DNA of 64,000 nucleotides, from positions 2,558,832 to 2,622,831 of the forward strand of contig NZ_LT546166.1 in assembly GCF_900078685.2 (NCBI RefSeq). Reading direction: 5' to 3'. Below are positions 17,172 through 29,221 of the stretch, one piece after another (positions within the stretch are counted from its first letter, which is position 1; each line of letters opens with the position of its first letter). The stretch is from Mycolicibacter icosiumassiliensis. GTDB lineage: Bacteria; Actinomycetota; Actinomycetes; Mycobacteriales; Mycobacteriaceae. The translations under genes were made by a program, and so were the position numbers. The notes beneath the pieces were generated by a model. The model did not search any database. It was not told where the DNA came from and saw only the letters and a list, made by a program, of their open reading frames with translations.

Positions 17172-18374
17172 TCACAAACCCAGGGCCGCGTAGGTCCGGC
17201 GGACGAACTTCGGCTGCGCGACCCGCAGTTTGGCGATCGAGGTATTGCCGGCAACAGCGGTTGCCATGTCGGTGGATAGCGTCGGGGAGTTCTGCACCAG
17301 ATAGAGCAGGACCAGGTCCGCGGCAGGATCCGCCTGCCACCAGGTGCCGTAGGCGCCCGGCCAGCCGAACGCTCCCGCACCGCCCGGCCCGAACAGCGGC
17401 CGGGACTTCGCCGGGTCGGTCACTACCGACAGATTGAGCCCGAACCCGCGGCCGACCCAGAACGGGGCGCCCAGGAACGGGTGCCGCTTCTGGGCGTCGG
17501 TGAGCCGATCGGTGCGCATCGCCCGCGCCGATTCCGCCGAGAGCACCCGGGTGCCGTCGAACATGCCGTCGGCCAGCAACATGCGGGCGAACGCCAGGTA
17601 GTCGTCGGCGGTGGACATCAAGCCGCCCCCGGCGTTGGGAAACGCCGGCATCGCGATCGGCACCGGCCCCATTGCATCGTCGCGCAGCGTGTCCCCGTCG
17701 ACGCGGTACATGGTGGCGCTGCGCCCGCGCGCCTGTGGGGTGACGCAGAACCCGGTATCGATCATCCCCAGCGGGCCCAGGATCCGTTCCTCGATCACCT
17801 GCGGCAGCGGCTTGCCCTCGATCCGCGACAGCAGCACGCCCAGCACGTCGGTGCCGTGGCCGTAGGTGACTCGCTCACCGGGCTGGTCCACCAGGGGAAG
17901 CGCCGCCAGTGCCGTCAGCCAGGCGTCGGGGCCGCGCCCGAAGGGCAGTCGCTGGTATTCCCGCGCGATCGGGCCGGGGACCGAGAATCCGTAGCCGATG
18001 CCGCAGCGATGCGTCATCAGATCGTCAACGGTGAGTGCCCGCCGTGCCGCGGTGGTGGCCTCCAGCGAACCGGCCGGGTCGAGGAGCACCCGCGGTGCGG
18101 CTAACTCCGGCAGCCAGTGTGCGATGGGGTCGGTCAGCCGCAGTCGGCCTTCGTCGACCAGGGTCATCGCGGCGGCGATGGTGACCGGCTTGGTCATGGA
18201 GGCGATCCGGAAGACGGTGTCGCGGGTCATCGGCAGGCCGGCGCCAACGTCGCGGTGGCCGATCTCGTTGACCTGCAGCACCGTGCCGCGCTGCCAGACG
18301 AGCGTCACCACCCCGGCGAGCAGGCCGGTGTCGCAGGCTTCGCGCAGCGGCGCCTGGTTGGGGTCGAGATTCAC
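17172..18374 (-). CDS. Serine beta-lactamase/esterase-fold hydrolase
   Basis: A 400-residue protein of the beta-lactamase class C/EstB superfamily. The catalytic S-x-x-K is SMTK (Ser59, Lys62); the second-motif tyrosine is in RVTYGHGTDVLG, and the third motif region is GAFGWPGAYGTWW. There is no signal peptide, so a cytosolic esterase or peptidase-like role is more likely than antibiotic resistance. It starts at GTG 18374 (VNLDPNQAPLREA). Its closest named relatives in mycobacteria are the Lip esterases with this fold (LipE, LipL type); the exact substrate is not known. Confidence 0.88.
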   Translation of the reverse strand: MNLDPNQAPLREACDTGLLAGVVTLVWQRGTVLQVNEIGHRDVGAGLPMTRDTVFRIASMTKPVTIAAAMTLVDEGRLRLTDPIAHWLPELAAPRVLLDPAGSLEATTAARRALTVDDLMTHRCGIGYGFSVPGPIAREYQRLPFGRGPDAWLTALAALPLVDQPGERVTYGHGTDVLGVLLSRIEGKPLPQVIEERILGPLGMIDTGFCVTPQARGRSATMYRVDGDTLRDDAMGPVPIAMPAFPNAGGGLMSTADDYLAFARMLLADGMFDGTRVLSAESARAMRTDRLTDAQKRHPFLGAPFWVGRGFGLNLSVVTDPAKSRPLFGPGGAGAFGWPGAYGTWWQADPAADLVLLYLVQNSPTLSTDMATAVAGNTSIAKLRVAQPKFVRRTYAALGL

Positions 18375-18384
18375 CCGGTCAGGT

Positions 18385-18430
18385 TAGCGGCGATCGCGAG
18401 CGCGGCGAAGCCGGCCGAAGCGGGCCGCCG
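18385..18430. repeat. GC-rich mycobacterial-type dispersed repeat at inversion edge
   Basis: The stretch between the hydrolase and the inverted methyltransferase piece contains GCGATCGCGAGCGCGGCGAA followed by GCCGGCCGAAGCGGGCCG, with internal short inverted repeats (CGGCC/GGCCG). It resembles short GC-rich repeats common in mycobacterial intergenic DNA; no second copy was seen in this window. It marks the left edge of the inversion. Confidence 0.35.
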
Positions 18431-18667
18431 ATCCCCGCACCGCTGCTGAGCAGCTGCTTCTGTGACGCGCAGCCGGGCGGGGCGCGTCGGCCGCTGCCGG
18501 TGGCGGTCTGTCGGCAGACACTGCGCGATGTGCTCACCGGCGGCGGCTGGGACCTGGTGTCACTGCTGCCCCGCACGGTGCACCGCCCGCAGCACGACGG
18601 CACCATCGACACCATGGCGTACTGGCTGGTCCCGGCCCGGGTCGCCCGGTGCACCGCGGCGGCGTAG
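18428..18667 (+). pseudogene. Inverted C-terminal part of the methyltransferase gene
   Basis: On the plus strand, the frame around 18449-18667 reads SSCFCDAQPGGARRP, LPVAVCRQTLRDVLTGGGWD, LVSLLPRTVHRPQHDGTI, DTMAYWLVPARVAR and ends TAG at 18665-18667. This matches the C-terminal end of the same small methyltransferase family (CFSDxxPGG ... LRxVLxxxGWDxxSLxPxT ... MAxWLVxA). It has no start codon of its own. It lies exactly where the minus-strand gene loses homology, and the right end overlaps a palindromic GC run (GGCCCGGGTC) that could have been a breakpoint. Confidence 0.75.
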
Positions 18668-19113
18668 CGGTGTTTGCTCTCGTCGTCGAGGCAGTGGAAG
18701 GTGCCGCTGTCGACGACCGTGTCGAACGCATCGGTGTAGCCGTCGAGGCGGGTGGCATCGGCCACGGCGAACCGCACGCTCACCCCGGCGGCGGCCGCCC
18801 GCCGCTCAGCGGTGACCAATGCGGTCGGGGAGATATCCAACCCGGTCACGCGCAATCCGTGCTGGGCAAGATAGATGGCGTTGTCGCCGTAGCCGCAGCC
18901 GATATCGAGCACGGCGCCGCGCACCAGACCCTGGGTGTGCCAGCCCAGGACGCTCTCCTTGGGTCGCCGGAGATCCCATGGCGGTGTCGGCATCGCCGGA
19001 ACCCCGGGGGCGGGGCTTTCACCGCGGTACAGCGCCTCGAAATCGAAGTCCGGCAGTCCTGCGCACTCGGCGGATCGCGGGTCGGTCATTTCCGCCAGGG
19101 TAACGGCCGGTGC

Positions 19114-19180
19114 TAGGCTGCCGGACAGTTCGACATCCTTTAACGATCCGTCCTGCGAGGCGGAGAAGGAGGTCCAGCGG
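19114..19180 (+). promoter_or_regulatory. pyr operon promoter and PyrR-binding leader
   Basis: A mycobacterial -10 (TAGGCT, 19114-19119) precedes a ~65-nt leader. The leader holds GATCCGTCCTGCGAGGCGGA (19145-19164), which resembles the PyrR-binding loop described in pyr mRNA leaders (consensus around UCCxGxGAGG), followed at once by AGAAGGAGG (19164-19172), the pyrR ribosome binding site. PyrR bound at this position would cover the ribosome binding site, the mode reported for M. smegmatis. The match is by eye. Confidence 0.6.
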
Positions 19181-19184
19181 TCGC

Positions 19185-19766
19185 ATGGGCGCTGCCGGTA
19201 GTTCCAGCACCGATCGAGAATTGATGTCCTCGGCGGATGTGGGTCGCACCATTTCCCGTATCGCGCATCAGATCATCGAGAAGACCGCTCTCGACGATCC
19301 CGACAGTGCGGACGCCCCACGCGTCGTGCTGTTGGGTATTCCGACCCGCGGCGTCACCCTGGCCCAGCGGCTGGCCGGCAAGATCAGCGAATTCTGCGGT
19401 GGCCAGCCTTCCAGCGTCGCCTGGGGCGCTTTGGACATCACCTTGTACCGCGACGACCTGATGCGTCAGCCCCCGCGGCCCTTGGAACCCACCTCGATCC
19501 CGGCGGGCGGCATCGACGACGCCCTGGTGATCCTGGTCGACGACGTGCTCTTCGCCGGCCGATCGGTACGGGCCGCGCTGGACGCACTGCGCGACGTGGG
19601 CCGGCCCCGGATCGTGCAGCTCGCGGTGTTGGTGGACCGCGGCCACCGCGAACTGCCGGTGCGCGCCGACTACGTCGGCAAGAACGTGCCGACCGCCCGC
19701 GGCGAAAGCGTGCACGTCTTACTGGCAGAACACGACGGTCGCGACCAGGTGGTGATTACCCGATGA
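19185..19766 (+). CDS. pyrR: Bifunctional pyrimidine regulator / uracil phosphoribosyltransferase PyrR
   Basis: A 193-residue PRTase starting at ATG 19185 ([20 protein letters not shown]), 12 bases after AGGAGG; the frame is open further upstream but without a start signal. The PRPP-binding loop is [21 protein letters not shown], with [13 protein letters not shown] and YRDDL also conserved. PyrR binds UMP/UTP and the pyr mRNA leader to lower expression of the operon, and has weak uracil phosphoribosyltransferase activity. First gene of the pyr operon; its stop overlaps the pyrB start (ATGA). Confidence 0.96.
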   Translation: MGAAGSSSTDRELMSSADVGRTISRIAHQIIEKTALDDPDSADAPRVVLLGIPTRGVTLAQRLAGKISEFCGGQPSSVAWGALDITLYRDDLMRQPPRPLEPTSIPAGGIDDALVILVDDVLFAGRSVRAALDALRDVGRPRIVQLAVLVDRGHRELPVRADYVGKNVPTARGESVHVLLAEHDGRDQVVITR

Positions 19767-20725
19767 GCACCAGGCATCTGCTGGCAGCGGGCGACTTGAG
19801 CCGCGATGAGGCCACCGCGATCCTCGACGACGCGGACCGCTTCGCCCAGGCGCTGGTGGGGCGCGAGGTCAAGAAGCTGCCCACCCTGCGCGGGCGCACC
19901 GTGATCACCATGTTCTACGAGAACTCCACCCGGACCCGGGTCTCCTTCGAGGTGGCCGGCAAGTGGATGAGCGCCGACGTGATCAACGTGTCCGCGTCGG
20001 GATCCTCGGTCAGCAAGGGGGAGTCGCTGCGCGACACCGCGCTGACCCTGCGTGCCGCCGGCGCCGACGCGCTGATCATCCGCCACCCGTCGTCGGGCGC
20101 GGCACACCTGCTCTCGGAATGGACCGGAGCCGCCGACGACGGCGGCCCGGCGGTGATCAATGCCGGGGACGGCACCCACGAACACCCCACGCAGGCGTTG
20201 CTGGACGCGCTGACGTTGCGCCAGCGCCTCGGCGGCATTGAGGGCCGCCGCGTTGTGATCGTCGGCGACATCGTGCACAGCCGGGTGGCCCGCTCCAATG
20301 TCAGCCTGCTGTCGACGCTGGGCGCCGAGGTCGTGCTGGTGGCCCCGCCGACCCTGCTGCCGGTCGGCGTCGCCGACTGGCCGGTGACGGTCTCGCATGA
20401 CTTCGACGCCGAGCTGCCGGCCGCCGACGCGGTGCTGATGCTGCGGGTGCAGGCCGAACGGATGACCGGCGGGTTCTTTCCGTCGACGCGGGAGTACTCG
20501 GTGCGTTACGGATTGAGCGAGAAGCGCCGCGCCATGCTGGCCGAGCACGCGGTGGTGCTGCACCCGGGTCCGATCCTGCGCGGCATGGAGATCTCCTCGT
20601 CGGTGGCTGACTCGCCGCAATCGGCGGTGCTGCAACAGGTTTCCAATGGAGTGCATGTGCGCATGGCGGTGCTGTTCCATCTGCTGGTGGGTAGCGAATC
20701 CGCGGGTGGGGAGGCAGAGCTGTGA
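19763..20725 (+). CDS. pyrB: Aspartate carbamoyltransferase catalytic subunit
   Basis: A 320-residue ATCase catalytic chain, catalysing carbamoyl phosphate + aspartate to carbamoyl aspartate in UMP synthesis. The carbamoyl-phosphate loop [23 protein letters not shown] (HPxQxLLD) and [14 protein letters not shown] are all present, as is the [12 protein letters not shown] loop. No regulatory PyrI gene is seen, as usual for actinobacteria. It starts inside the pyrR stop and ends overlapping the pyrC GTG. Confidence 0.97.
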   Translation: MSTRHLLAAGDLSRDEATAILDDADRFAQALVGREVKKLPTLRGRTVITMFYENSTRTRVSFEVAGKWMSADVINVSASGSSVSKGESLRDTALTLRAAGADALIIRHPSSGAAHLLSEWTGAADDGGPAVINAGDGTHEHPTQALLDALTLRQRLGGIEGRRVVIVGDIVHSRVARSNVSLLSTLGAEVVLVAPPTLLPVGVADWPVTVSHDFDAELPAADAVLMLRVQAERMTGGFFPSTREYSVRYGLSEKRRAMLAEHAVVLHPGPILRGMEISSSVADSPQSAVLQQVSNGVHVRMAVLFHLLVGSESAGGEAEL

Positions 20726-22014
20726 GCGTGCTGATTCGCGGAGTGCGGTGCTACGGCGAAGGCGACCAGGTCGATGTCCTGGTGGAAGGCGGCCAGATCG
20801 CGAAGATCGGCACCGGTCTAGCCGTTCCGGACGAGTGCGAGATCATCGACGCGCCCGGACAGGTGTTGCTGCCGGGCTTCGTCGACCTGCACACCCATCT
20901 GCGTGAACCGGGCCGCGAATACGCCGAGGACATCGAAACCGGATCCGCGGCGGCGGCCCTGGGTGGCTACACCGCGGTGTTCGCGATGGCCAACACCGAT
21001 CCCGTCGCCGACTCTCCGGTGGTCACCGACCATGTCTGGCAGCGCGGACAGCAGATCGGCCTCGTCGACGTGCACCCGGTCGGCGCGGTGACGGTCGGAC
21101 TGGGTGGCACGCAGCTGACCGAGATGGGCATGATGGCCGCCGGTACCGCGGGCGTTCGGATGTTCTCCGACGACGGTGTTTGTGTGGACGACCCCCTGGT
21201 GATGCGTCGGGCGCTGGAGTACGCGACCGGACTGGGGGTGTTGATCGCCCAGCACGCCGAGGAGCCGCGGCTGACCGTCGGGTCGGTCGCCCACGAGGGG
21301 CCCAACGCCGCCCGGCTGGGCCTGGCCGGCTGGCCGCGCGTCGCCGAAGAGTCGATCGTGGCCCGGGATGTCCTGCTGGCCCGCGACGCCCGCGCCCGCC
21401 TGCACATCTGCCACGCGTCCACCGCCGGAACGGTCGAGCTTCTCAAATGGGCTAAGGCTCAAGGTATCTCGGTGACCGCCGAAGTCACCCCGCATCACCT
21501 GATGCTCGACGACAGCCGGCTCGCCGACTACGACGGCCGCAACCGGGTCAACCCGCCGCTGCGCGAGGCCAGTGACACAGTCGCCCTGCGCCGCGCCCTG
21601 GCCGACGGCGTCATCGACTGCGTGGCCACCGACCACGCTCCGCACGCCGAGCACGAGAAGTGCTGCGAGTTCTCGGTTGCCCGGCCCGGGATGCTGGGTC
21701 TGCAGACCGCACTGTCGGTGGTGGTGGCCACCATGGTGCAGACCGGCCTGCTGACCTGGCGCGATGTGGCCCGGGTGATGAGCGAGCGGCCGGCACAGAT
21801 TGTCGGTCTGCCCGACCAGGGCCGCCCACTGGAGGTGGGTGAGCCGGCCAACCTGACCGTCGTCGATCCCGACACGACCTGGGTGGTCACCGGTGCGCAG
21901 CTGGCCAGCCGCTCGGACAACACCCCCTATGAAGAGATGACCCTGCCCGCGACCGTCACCGCGACCCTGTTGCGTGGCCGGATCACCGCTCGGGACGGGA
22001 AGAGCCCGGCATGA
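20722..22014 (+). CDS. pyrC: Dihydroorotase
   Basis: A 430-residue class I dihydroorotase, cyclising carbamoyl aspartate to dihydroorotate. The metal site is visible as [10 protein letters not shown] (HxH), [17 protein letters not shown] and the catalytic Asp in VATDHAPH; substrate-binding [10 protein letters not shown] is also present. Starts with GTG 20722 inside the pyrB stop (GTGA), so expression is probably coupled. The stop overlaps the next gene (ATGA). Confidence 0.97.
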   Translation: MSVLIRGVRCYGEGDQVDVLVEGGQIAKIGTGLAVPDECEIIDAPGQVLLPGFVDLHTHLREPGREYAEDIETGSAAAALGGYTAVFAMANTDPVADSPVVTDHVWQRGQQIGLVDVHPVGAVTVGLGGTQLTEMGMMAAGTAGVRMFSDDGVCVDDPLVMRRALEYATGLGVLIAQHAEEPRLTVGSVAHEGPNAARLGLAGWPRVAEESIVARDVLLARDARARLHICHASTAGTVELLKWAKAQGISVTAEVTPHHLMLDDSRLADYDGRNRVNPPLREASDTVALRRALADGVIDCVATDHAPHAEHEKCCEFSVARPGMLGLQTALSVVVATMVQTGLLTWRDVARVMSERPAQIVGLPDQGRPLEVGEPANLTVVDPDTTWVVTGAQLASRSDNTPYEEMTLPATVTATLLRGRITARDGKSPA

Positions 22015-22526
22015 ACACCCCCACGTTGATCGGCTCGCTGGTCTTCGCTTTTCTGCTGGTGGTGCTGATCGGCGTGGTGATCCGGCTGATGATGCGCGGT
22101 TGGCGCCGCCGCGGCCAGCTGCAGGACGCGCTGATCGGGACGCTGCCGAGCGTGCCCGACACGGTGGGCTCGCCCACCGTGGCTGCCACTCGCGGGCAGT
22201 ACCTCGGTTGCACGCTGGCCCCGAAGTGGAACGACCGAGTGGTGGTCGGCGACTTGGGCTATCGCACCAAGGCGGTGCTGACCCGCTATCCCGAGGGAAT
22301 CATGGTGCAGCGCAGCGGCGCTCGCCCGATCTGGATTCCCCAGGACGCGGTGATCGCGGTCCGCACCGAACGCGGCATCGCCGGGCGCGCTATTCCTTCT
22401 CTGCCCACCCGCGCCTACGACGGAGTGCTGGCGATCCGCTGGCGCCTGCCGTCGGGCACCGAGATAGACACCGGCTTCCGCGCGGACGACCGCGCCGAGC
22501 ACAGCCGCTGGTTAGAAGAAAAATGA
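22011..22526 (+). CDS. Membrane-anchored protein of the pyr operon (Rv1382-like)
   Basis: A 171-residue protein with one N-terminal membrane helix ([21 protein letters not shown], residues 6-26), then a short basic stretch ([10 protein letters not shown]), and a soluble C-terminal domain with alternating strands ([26 protein letters not shown]) that could be PH-like. It lies between pyrC and carA, as Rv1382 does in M. tuberculosis. The position suggests a role linked to pyrimidine synthesis or membrane anchoring, but the function is unknown. The stop overlaps the ATG of a MIRU-like element. Confidence 0.9.
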   Translation: MNTPTLIGSLVFAFLLVVLIGVVIRLMMRGWRRRGQLQDALIGTLPSVPDTVGSPTVAATRGQYLGCTLAPKWNDRVVVGDLGYRTKAVLTRYPEGIMVQRSGARPIWIPQDAVIAVRTERGIAGRAIPSLPTRAYDGVLAIRWRLPSGTEIDTGFRADDRAEHSRWLEEK

Positions 22527-22594
22527 AGACGAGTGACGGAAGCGCCGCGACGATGCAGAGCGCAGCGATGAGGAGGAGTGGCGCAATTGAGTAA
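22523..22594 (+). repeat. MIRU-like element with small ORF between Rv1382-like gene and carA
   Basis: The 50-odd bases between the genes contain GCGACGATGCAGAGCGCAGC directly followed by GATGAGGAGGAGTGGCGC, which match the core of mycobacterial interspersed repetitive units. As in MIRUs of other operons, it holds a small frame (23 codons, [20 protein letters not shown]...) whose ATG overlaps the upstream stop (ATGA) and which runs into the start of the next gene. It also supplies the carA ribosome binding site (AGGAGG, 22571-22576). I saw no other copy in the window. Confidence 0.65.
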
Positions 22595-23710
22595 CGCACG
22601 AGCGGTGCTGGTTCTCGAGGACGGCCGGACGTTCACCGGAACACCGTTCGGGGCCGTGGGACAGACCCTGGGTGAGGCGGTGTTCTCCACCGGGATGTCC
22701 GGCTACCAGGAGACCCTGACCGACCCCAGTTACCACCGGCAGATCGTGGTGGCCACCGCACCACAGATCGGCAACACCGGCTGGAACCACGAGGACGGGG
22801 AGAGCCGCGAGGAAAAGATCTGGGTGGCGGGCTATGTGGTGCGCGACCCGTCGCCGCGAGCCTCGAACTGGCGAGCCACGACAACACTGGATGACGAGCT
22901 GGTCCGCCAGGGCATCGTCGGGATCGCCGGTGTCGATACCCGAACCATCGTGCGCCACCTGCGCAATCACGGCTCGATGAAGGCCGGGGTGTTCTCCGGT
23001 GACGCGCTGGCATCGCCGGAGGAGTTGGTGACCCGGGTTCGCGAGCAGCCGTCGATGCTCGGCGCTGACCTCGCCGGCCAGGTCAGCACCGACGCGGGAT
23101 ACGTAGTGGAACCCGAGGGCGCACACCGATTCACCATCGCGGCGCTGGACCTGGGCATCAAGACCAACACACCGCGTAACTTCTCGCGCCGGGGAATCCG
23201 CAGCCACGTGCTGCCGTCGTCGGTGGATTTCGCGCAGATCGCCGAGTTGAAGCCCGACGGGGTGTTCCTGTCCAACGGGCCCGGGGACCCGGCCACCGCC
23301 GAGGCGATGGTGGCGTTGACCCGTGAGGTGCTCGGTGCCGGAATCCCGCTGTTCGGAATCTGTTTCGGCAACCAGATCCTGGGCCGGGCGCTGGGCCTGA
23401 GCACCTACAAGATGACGTTCGGCCACCGCGGCATCAACATCCCGGTGATCGACCACGCCACCGGCCGGGTCGCGGTGACCGCGCAGAACCACGGCTTCGC
23501 CCTGGAAGGCGAAGCGGGCCAGCGCTTTGACACCGACTTCGGCCCGGCCGTGGTCAGCCACACCTGCGCCAATGACGGAGTCGTCGAGGGCGTCAAGCTC
23601 GCCGACGGCCGGGCGTTCTCGGTGCAGTACCACCCGGAAGCCGCGGCCGGACCGCACGACGCGGAATACCTGTTCGACCAGTTCGTCGACCTGATGGCAG
23701 GGGAGAAGTA

Positions 23711-23711
<1 letters not shown>
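22587..23711 (+). CDS. carA: Carbamoyl-phosphate synthase small subunit (glutaminase)
   Basis: A ~374-residue CarA, which releases ammonia from glutamine for CarB. The class I amidotransferase site is [14 protein letters not shown] (Cys nucleophile), with [12 protein letters not shown] and the His/Glu of [14 protein letters not shown] start at TTG 22587 ([13 protein letters not shown]), which lines up with the known short N-terminus and stands ten bases after AGGAGG; GTG 22578 is in frame but abuts the ribosome binding site. The stop overlaps the carB start (TAATG). Confidence 0.95.
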
Positions 23712-27051
<3,340 letters not shown>

Positions 27052-27052
<1 letters not shown>

Positions 27053-27699
27053 TGATACCGGGGTTCGGCGCGCGCCTGGCCGACGCCATGGCGGCCCGCG
27101 GGCCGCTGTGTCTGGGCATCGACCCGCACCCCGAACTGCTGGCGGCATGGGGCCTGCCCGCGACACCGGACGGGCTAGCCGCCTTCAGTGAGACGTGCGC
27201 GACGGCGTTCGCCGGGTTCGCCGTCGTCAAGCCTCAGGTGGCGTTCTTCGAGGCGTACGGGTCGGCCGGCTTCGCCGTGCTGGAGCGCACCATCGCGGCG
27301 CTGCGGGAGGCCGGGGTGCTGGTGCTGGCCGACGCCAAGCGCGGCGACATCGGCTCCACGATGGCCGCCTACGCGGCCGCCTGGGCCGGTGACTCGCCGC
27401 TGGCCGCCGATGCGGTCACCGCCTCGCCCTACCTGGGCTTCGGGTCACTGCAGCCGCTGCTGGAGACCGCCGCCGCGCATCGGCGGGGTGTGTTCGTGCT
27501 GGCGGCCACCTCAAACCCGGAGGGCGCGAGCGTGCAGCGCGCCCGGGGCGGGGACGGCCGGACCGTGGCGCAGGCGATCGTCGACGCGGCCGCGCAGGCC
27601 AATCGGGCCGAGACGGCGGCGGGCCTGGGCTCGATCGGGGTCGTGGTGGGTGCCACGCTGCGCGAGGTGCCCGATCTGAGCGAGCTGGGCGGGCCGGCG
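27052..27699 (+). pseudogene. pyrF: Orotidine-5'-phosphate decarboxylase, missing its C-terminal quarter
   Basis: Starts at GTG 27052 (TAGTG overlap with carB) and matches type 2 OMP decarboxylase for ~215 residues: [42 protein letters not shown] (catalytic Asp-Lys-Asp), [12 protein letters not shown] and [15 protein letters not shown]. After [20 protein letters not shown] homology stops. The final ~60-70 residues of the family, including the phosphate-binding PGxGxQGG motif, are absent in all frames. The frame stays open to 28206 by running through the mihF promoter and out of frame across mihF; that extension is unrelated sequence. The product should be inactive unless another copy exists. 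Confidence 0.85.
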
Positions 27700-27877
27700 G
27701 ACTCGGGTTGGACAGCGCCGCGCCCAGACCCCATACGCTGGGCATTTGTAGCCGTAAACGGGGGGGTGGGGTTAGATTTCGTCAGACGGCGTGGGTACGG
27801 TCGTCGTCTCTGGCCGAAGTACCTGGCCGGGACAAGGAAAACATCGACGTTGTCGATGATGACGAGACGGAGGAATC
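27700..27877 (+). promoter_or_regulatory. mihF upstream region (joined to truncated pyrF)
   Basis: The 178 bp between the end of pyrF homology and mihF contain TTGGAC (27708-27713) and CATACGCT (27732-27739), possible -35 and -10 elements with long spacing, then a 7-G run and a leader ending GACGGAGGAATC before GTG 27878 (GGAGG ribosome site at 27869-27873). No gene is seen here. The left border is the apparent deletion junction. Confidence 0.45.
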
Positions 27878-28195
27878 GTGGCCCTTCCCCAGTTGACCGA
27901 CGAGCAGCGCGCCGCCGCGTTGGAGAAGGCGGCGGCCGCGCGTCGGGCCCGAGCCGAGCTCAAGGACCGGCTGAAGCGTGGCGGCACCAATCTCAAGCAG
28001 GTGCTCAAGGACGCCGAGACCGACGAGGTTCTTGGCAAGATGAAGGTGTCTGCGCTGCTGGAGGCGTTGCCGAAGGTCGGCAAGGTCAAGGCGCAGGAGA
28101 TCATGACCGAGCTGGAGATCGCCCCCACCCGCCGGCTGCGCGGCCTGGGCGACCGGCAGCGCAAGGCGCTGCTGGAGAAGTTCGACTTCTCCTGA
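27878..28195 (+). CDS. mihF: Integration host factor mIHF
   Basis: A 105-residue protein starting at GTG 27878 ([20 protein letters not shown]) after GGAGG. The sequence [20 protein letters not shown] and the helix-two-turn-helix [41 protein letters not shown] are typical of mycobacterial IHF, a single-chain nucleoid protein that binds duplex DNA and is essential in M. tuberculosis. It is followed by gmk after seven bases, the standard order. Confidence 0.97.
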   Translation: MALPQLTDEQRAAALEKAAAARRARAELKDRLKRGGTNLKQVLKDAETDEVLGKMKVSALLEALPKVGKVKAQEIMTELEIAPTRRLRGLGDRQRKALLEKFDFS

Positions 28196-28202
28196 CCCGG
28201 CA

Positions 28203-28805
28203 GTGAATACCGGTGGAGGGCCGGGCAGCGGAAACGCAGGACGCGTTGTGGTGCTGTCCGGCCCATCCGCGGTCGGGAAGTCGAGCGTGGTCCGGTGCCT
28301 GCGAGAGCGGGTACCGGACCTGTATTTCAGTGTGTCGGCCACCACCCGGGCGCCCAGGCCCGGGGAGGTGGACGGCGTCGACTACCGATTTGTTTCGCCG
28401 GCGGAGTTCGACCGGCTAGTCGAGAAAAATGAGCTGCTGGAGTGGGCCGATATTCACGGCGGCCTGCAGCGTTCAGGTACTCCGGCGGCCCCCGTCGTAG
28501 CCGCCACCCGCTCTGGTCGGCCCGTTCTGATCGAGGTCGACCTGGCCGGGGCCCGGGCGATCAAGAAAGCCCTGCCGGAGGCTGTCACGGTGTTTCTGGC
28601 CCCGCCGGACTGGGAGACGTTGCAGGCCAGACTGGCCGGTCGCGGCACCGAATCCGCAGAGGTCATGCAACGCCGATTGGCCACCGCACGCACCGAGTTG
28701 GCGGCGCAGGGAGACTTCGACGCCGTCGTGGTCAACGGTCGATTGGAAACAGCCTGCTCAGAATTGGTATCCTTGCTGGTGGATACCGCACCGGGCGCGG
28801 TCTGA
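28203..28805 (+). CDS. gmk: Guanylate kinase
   Basis: A 200-residue GMP kinase (GMP + ATP to GDP + ADP). The P-loop is [14 protein letters not shown] (18-31); the GMP-binding region has [23 protein letters not shown]; the lid is [21 protein letters not shown]. It starts at GTG 28203, seven bases after mihF. Confidence 0.96.
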   Translation: MNTGGGPGSGNAGRVVVLSGPSAVGKSSVVRCLRERVPDLYFSVSATTRAPRPGEVDGVDYRFVSPAEFDRLVEKNELLEWADIHGGLQRSGTPAAPVVAATRSGRPVLIEVDLAGARAIKKALPEAVTVFLAPPDWETLQARLAGRGTESAEVMQRRLATARTELAAQGDFDAVVVNGRLETACSELVSLLVDTAPGAV

Positions 28806-28872
28806 TTTACCCGGACGACAACCAACAGGCGTGACCCGCCCCCAGCCAAAGAGCTTCAGGAGATTGTCTTAA

Positions 28873-29193
28873 GTGAGTACCTCGCAGACCGACTCGGCCG
28901 TGGTGACCGACGCCGACGAGTTCGACCCGGCGTCGATCGGTGGTTACGACACGCCCCTCGGCATCACCAACCCACCCATCGACGAGCTGCTGCAGCGGGC
29001 GTCGAGCAAGTACGCGCTGGTGATCTACGCGGCCAAGCGGGCGCGCCAGATCAACGACTACTACAACCAGCTCGGTGAGGGCATCCTCGAATACGTCGGG
29101 CCGCTGGTCGAGCCCGGCCTGCAGGAGAAGCCGCTGTCGATCGCCTTGCGCGAAATCCACGGCGACCTGCTCGAATACACCGAAGGCGAGTAG
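28873..29193 (+). CDS. rpoZ: RNA polymerase omega subunit
   Basis: A 106-residue omega subunit with the conserved [22 protein letters not shown] region and actinobacterial [15 protein letters not shown] segment. It helps assemble beta' into RNA polymerase. Start GTG 28873 with AGGAGA 12 bases upstream. Located between gmk and coaBC, as in other mycobacteria. Confidence 0.96.
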   Translation: MSTSQTDSAVVTDADEFDPASIGGYDTPLGITNPPIDELLQRASSKYALVIYAAKRARQINDYYNQLGEGILEYVGPLVEPGLQEKPLSIALREIHGDLLEYTEGE

Positions 29194-29221
29194 CCGGAGC
29201 CGGGCAGGACGGGTCATACCG

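Larger units (their letters stand above)
18379..19089 (-). pseudogene. SAM-dependent methyltransferase, N-terminal half; 3' end replaced by inverted sequence
   Basis: The first ~150 residues are a normal class I methyltransferase: MPTPPWDLRRPKESVLGWHT, motif I VLDIGCGYGDNAIYLA, motif II LDISPTALVTAERR, and FDTVVDSGTFHCLDD. From about 18635 down to the stop the translation loses all family character (CGRCTVRGSSDTRSQPPPV). The missing C-terminus is present on the opposite strand of the same interval (see 18428-18667), so the 3' part of the gene has been inverted in place. A 220-residue enzyme can be rebuilt from both halves. As drawn, the gene should be inactive. Confidence 0.8.

Noticed and set aside
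17172..18374. Class C beta-lactamase as antibiotic resistance gene
   Set aside because: No signal peptide, and the motifs fit the esterase/EstB-like branch common in mycobacteria.
27700..28206. C-terminal extension of pyrF as a real domain
   Set aside because: It crosses the mihF promoter and then reads mihF and the gmk leader in the wrong frame; low-complexity Arg/Gly-rich output with no family.
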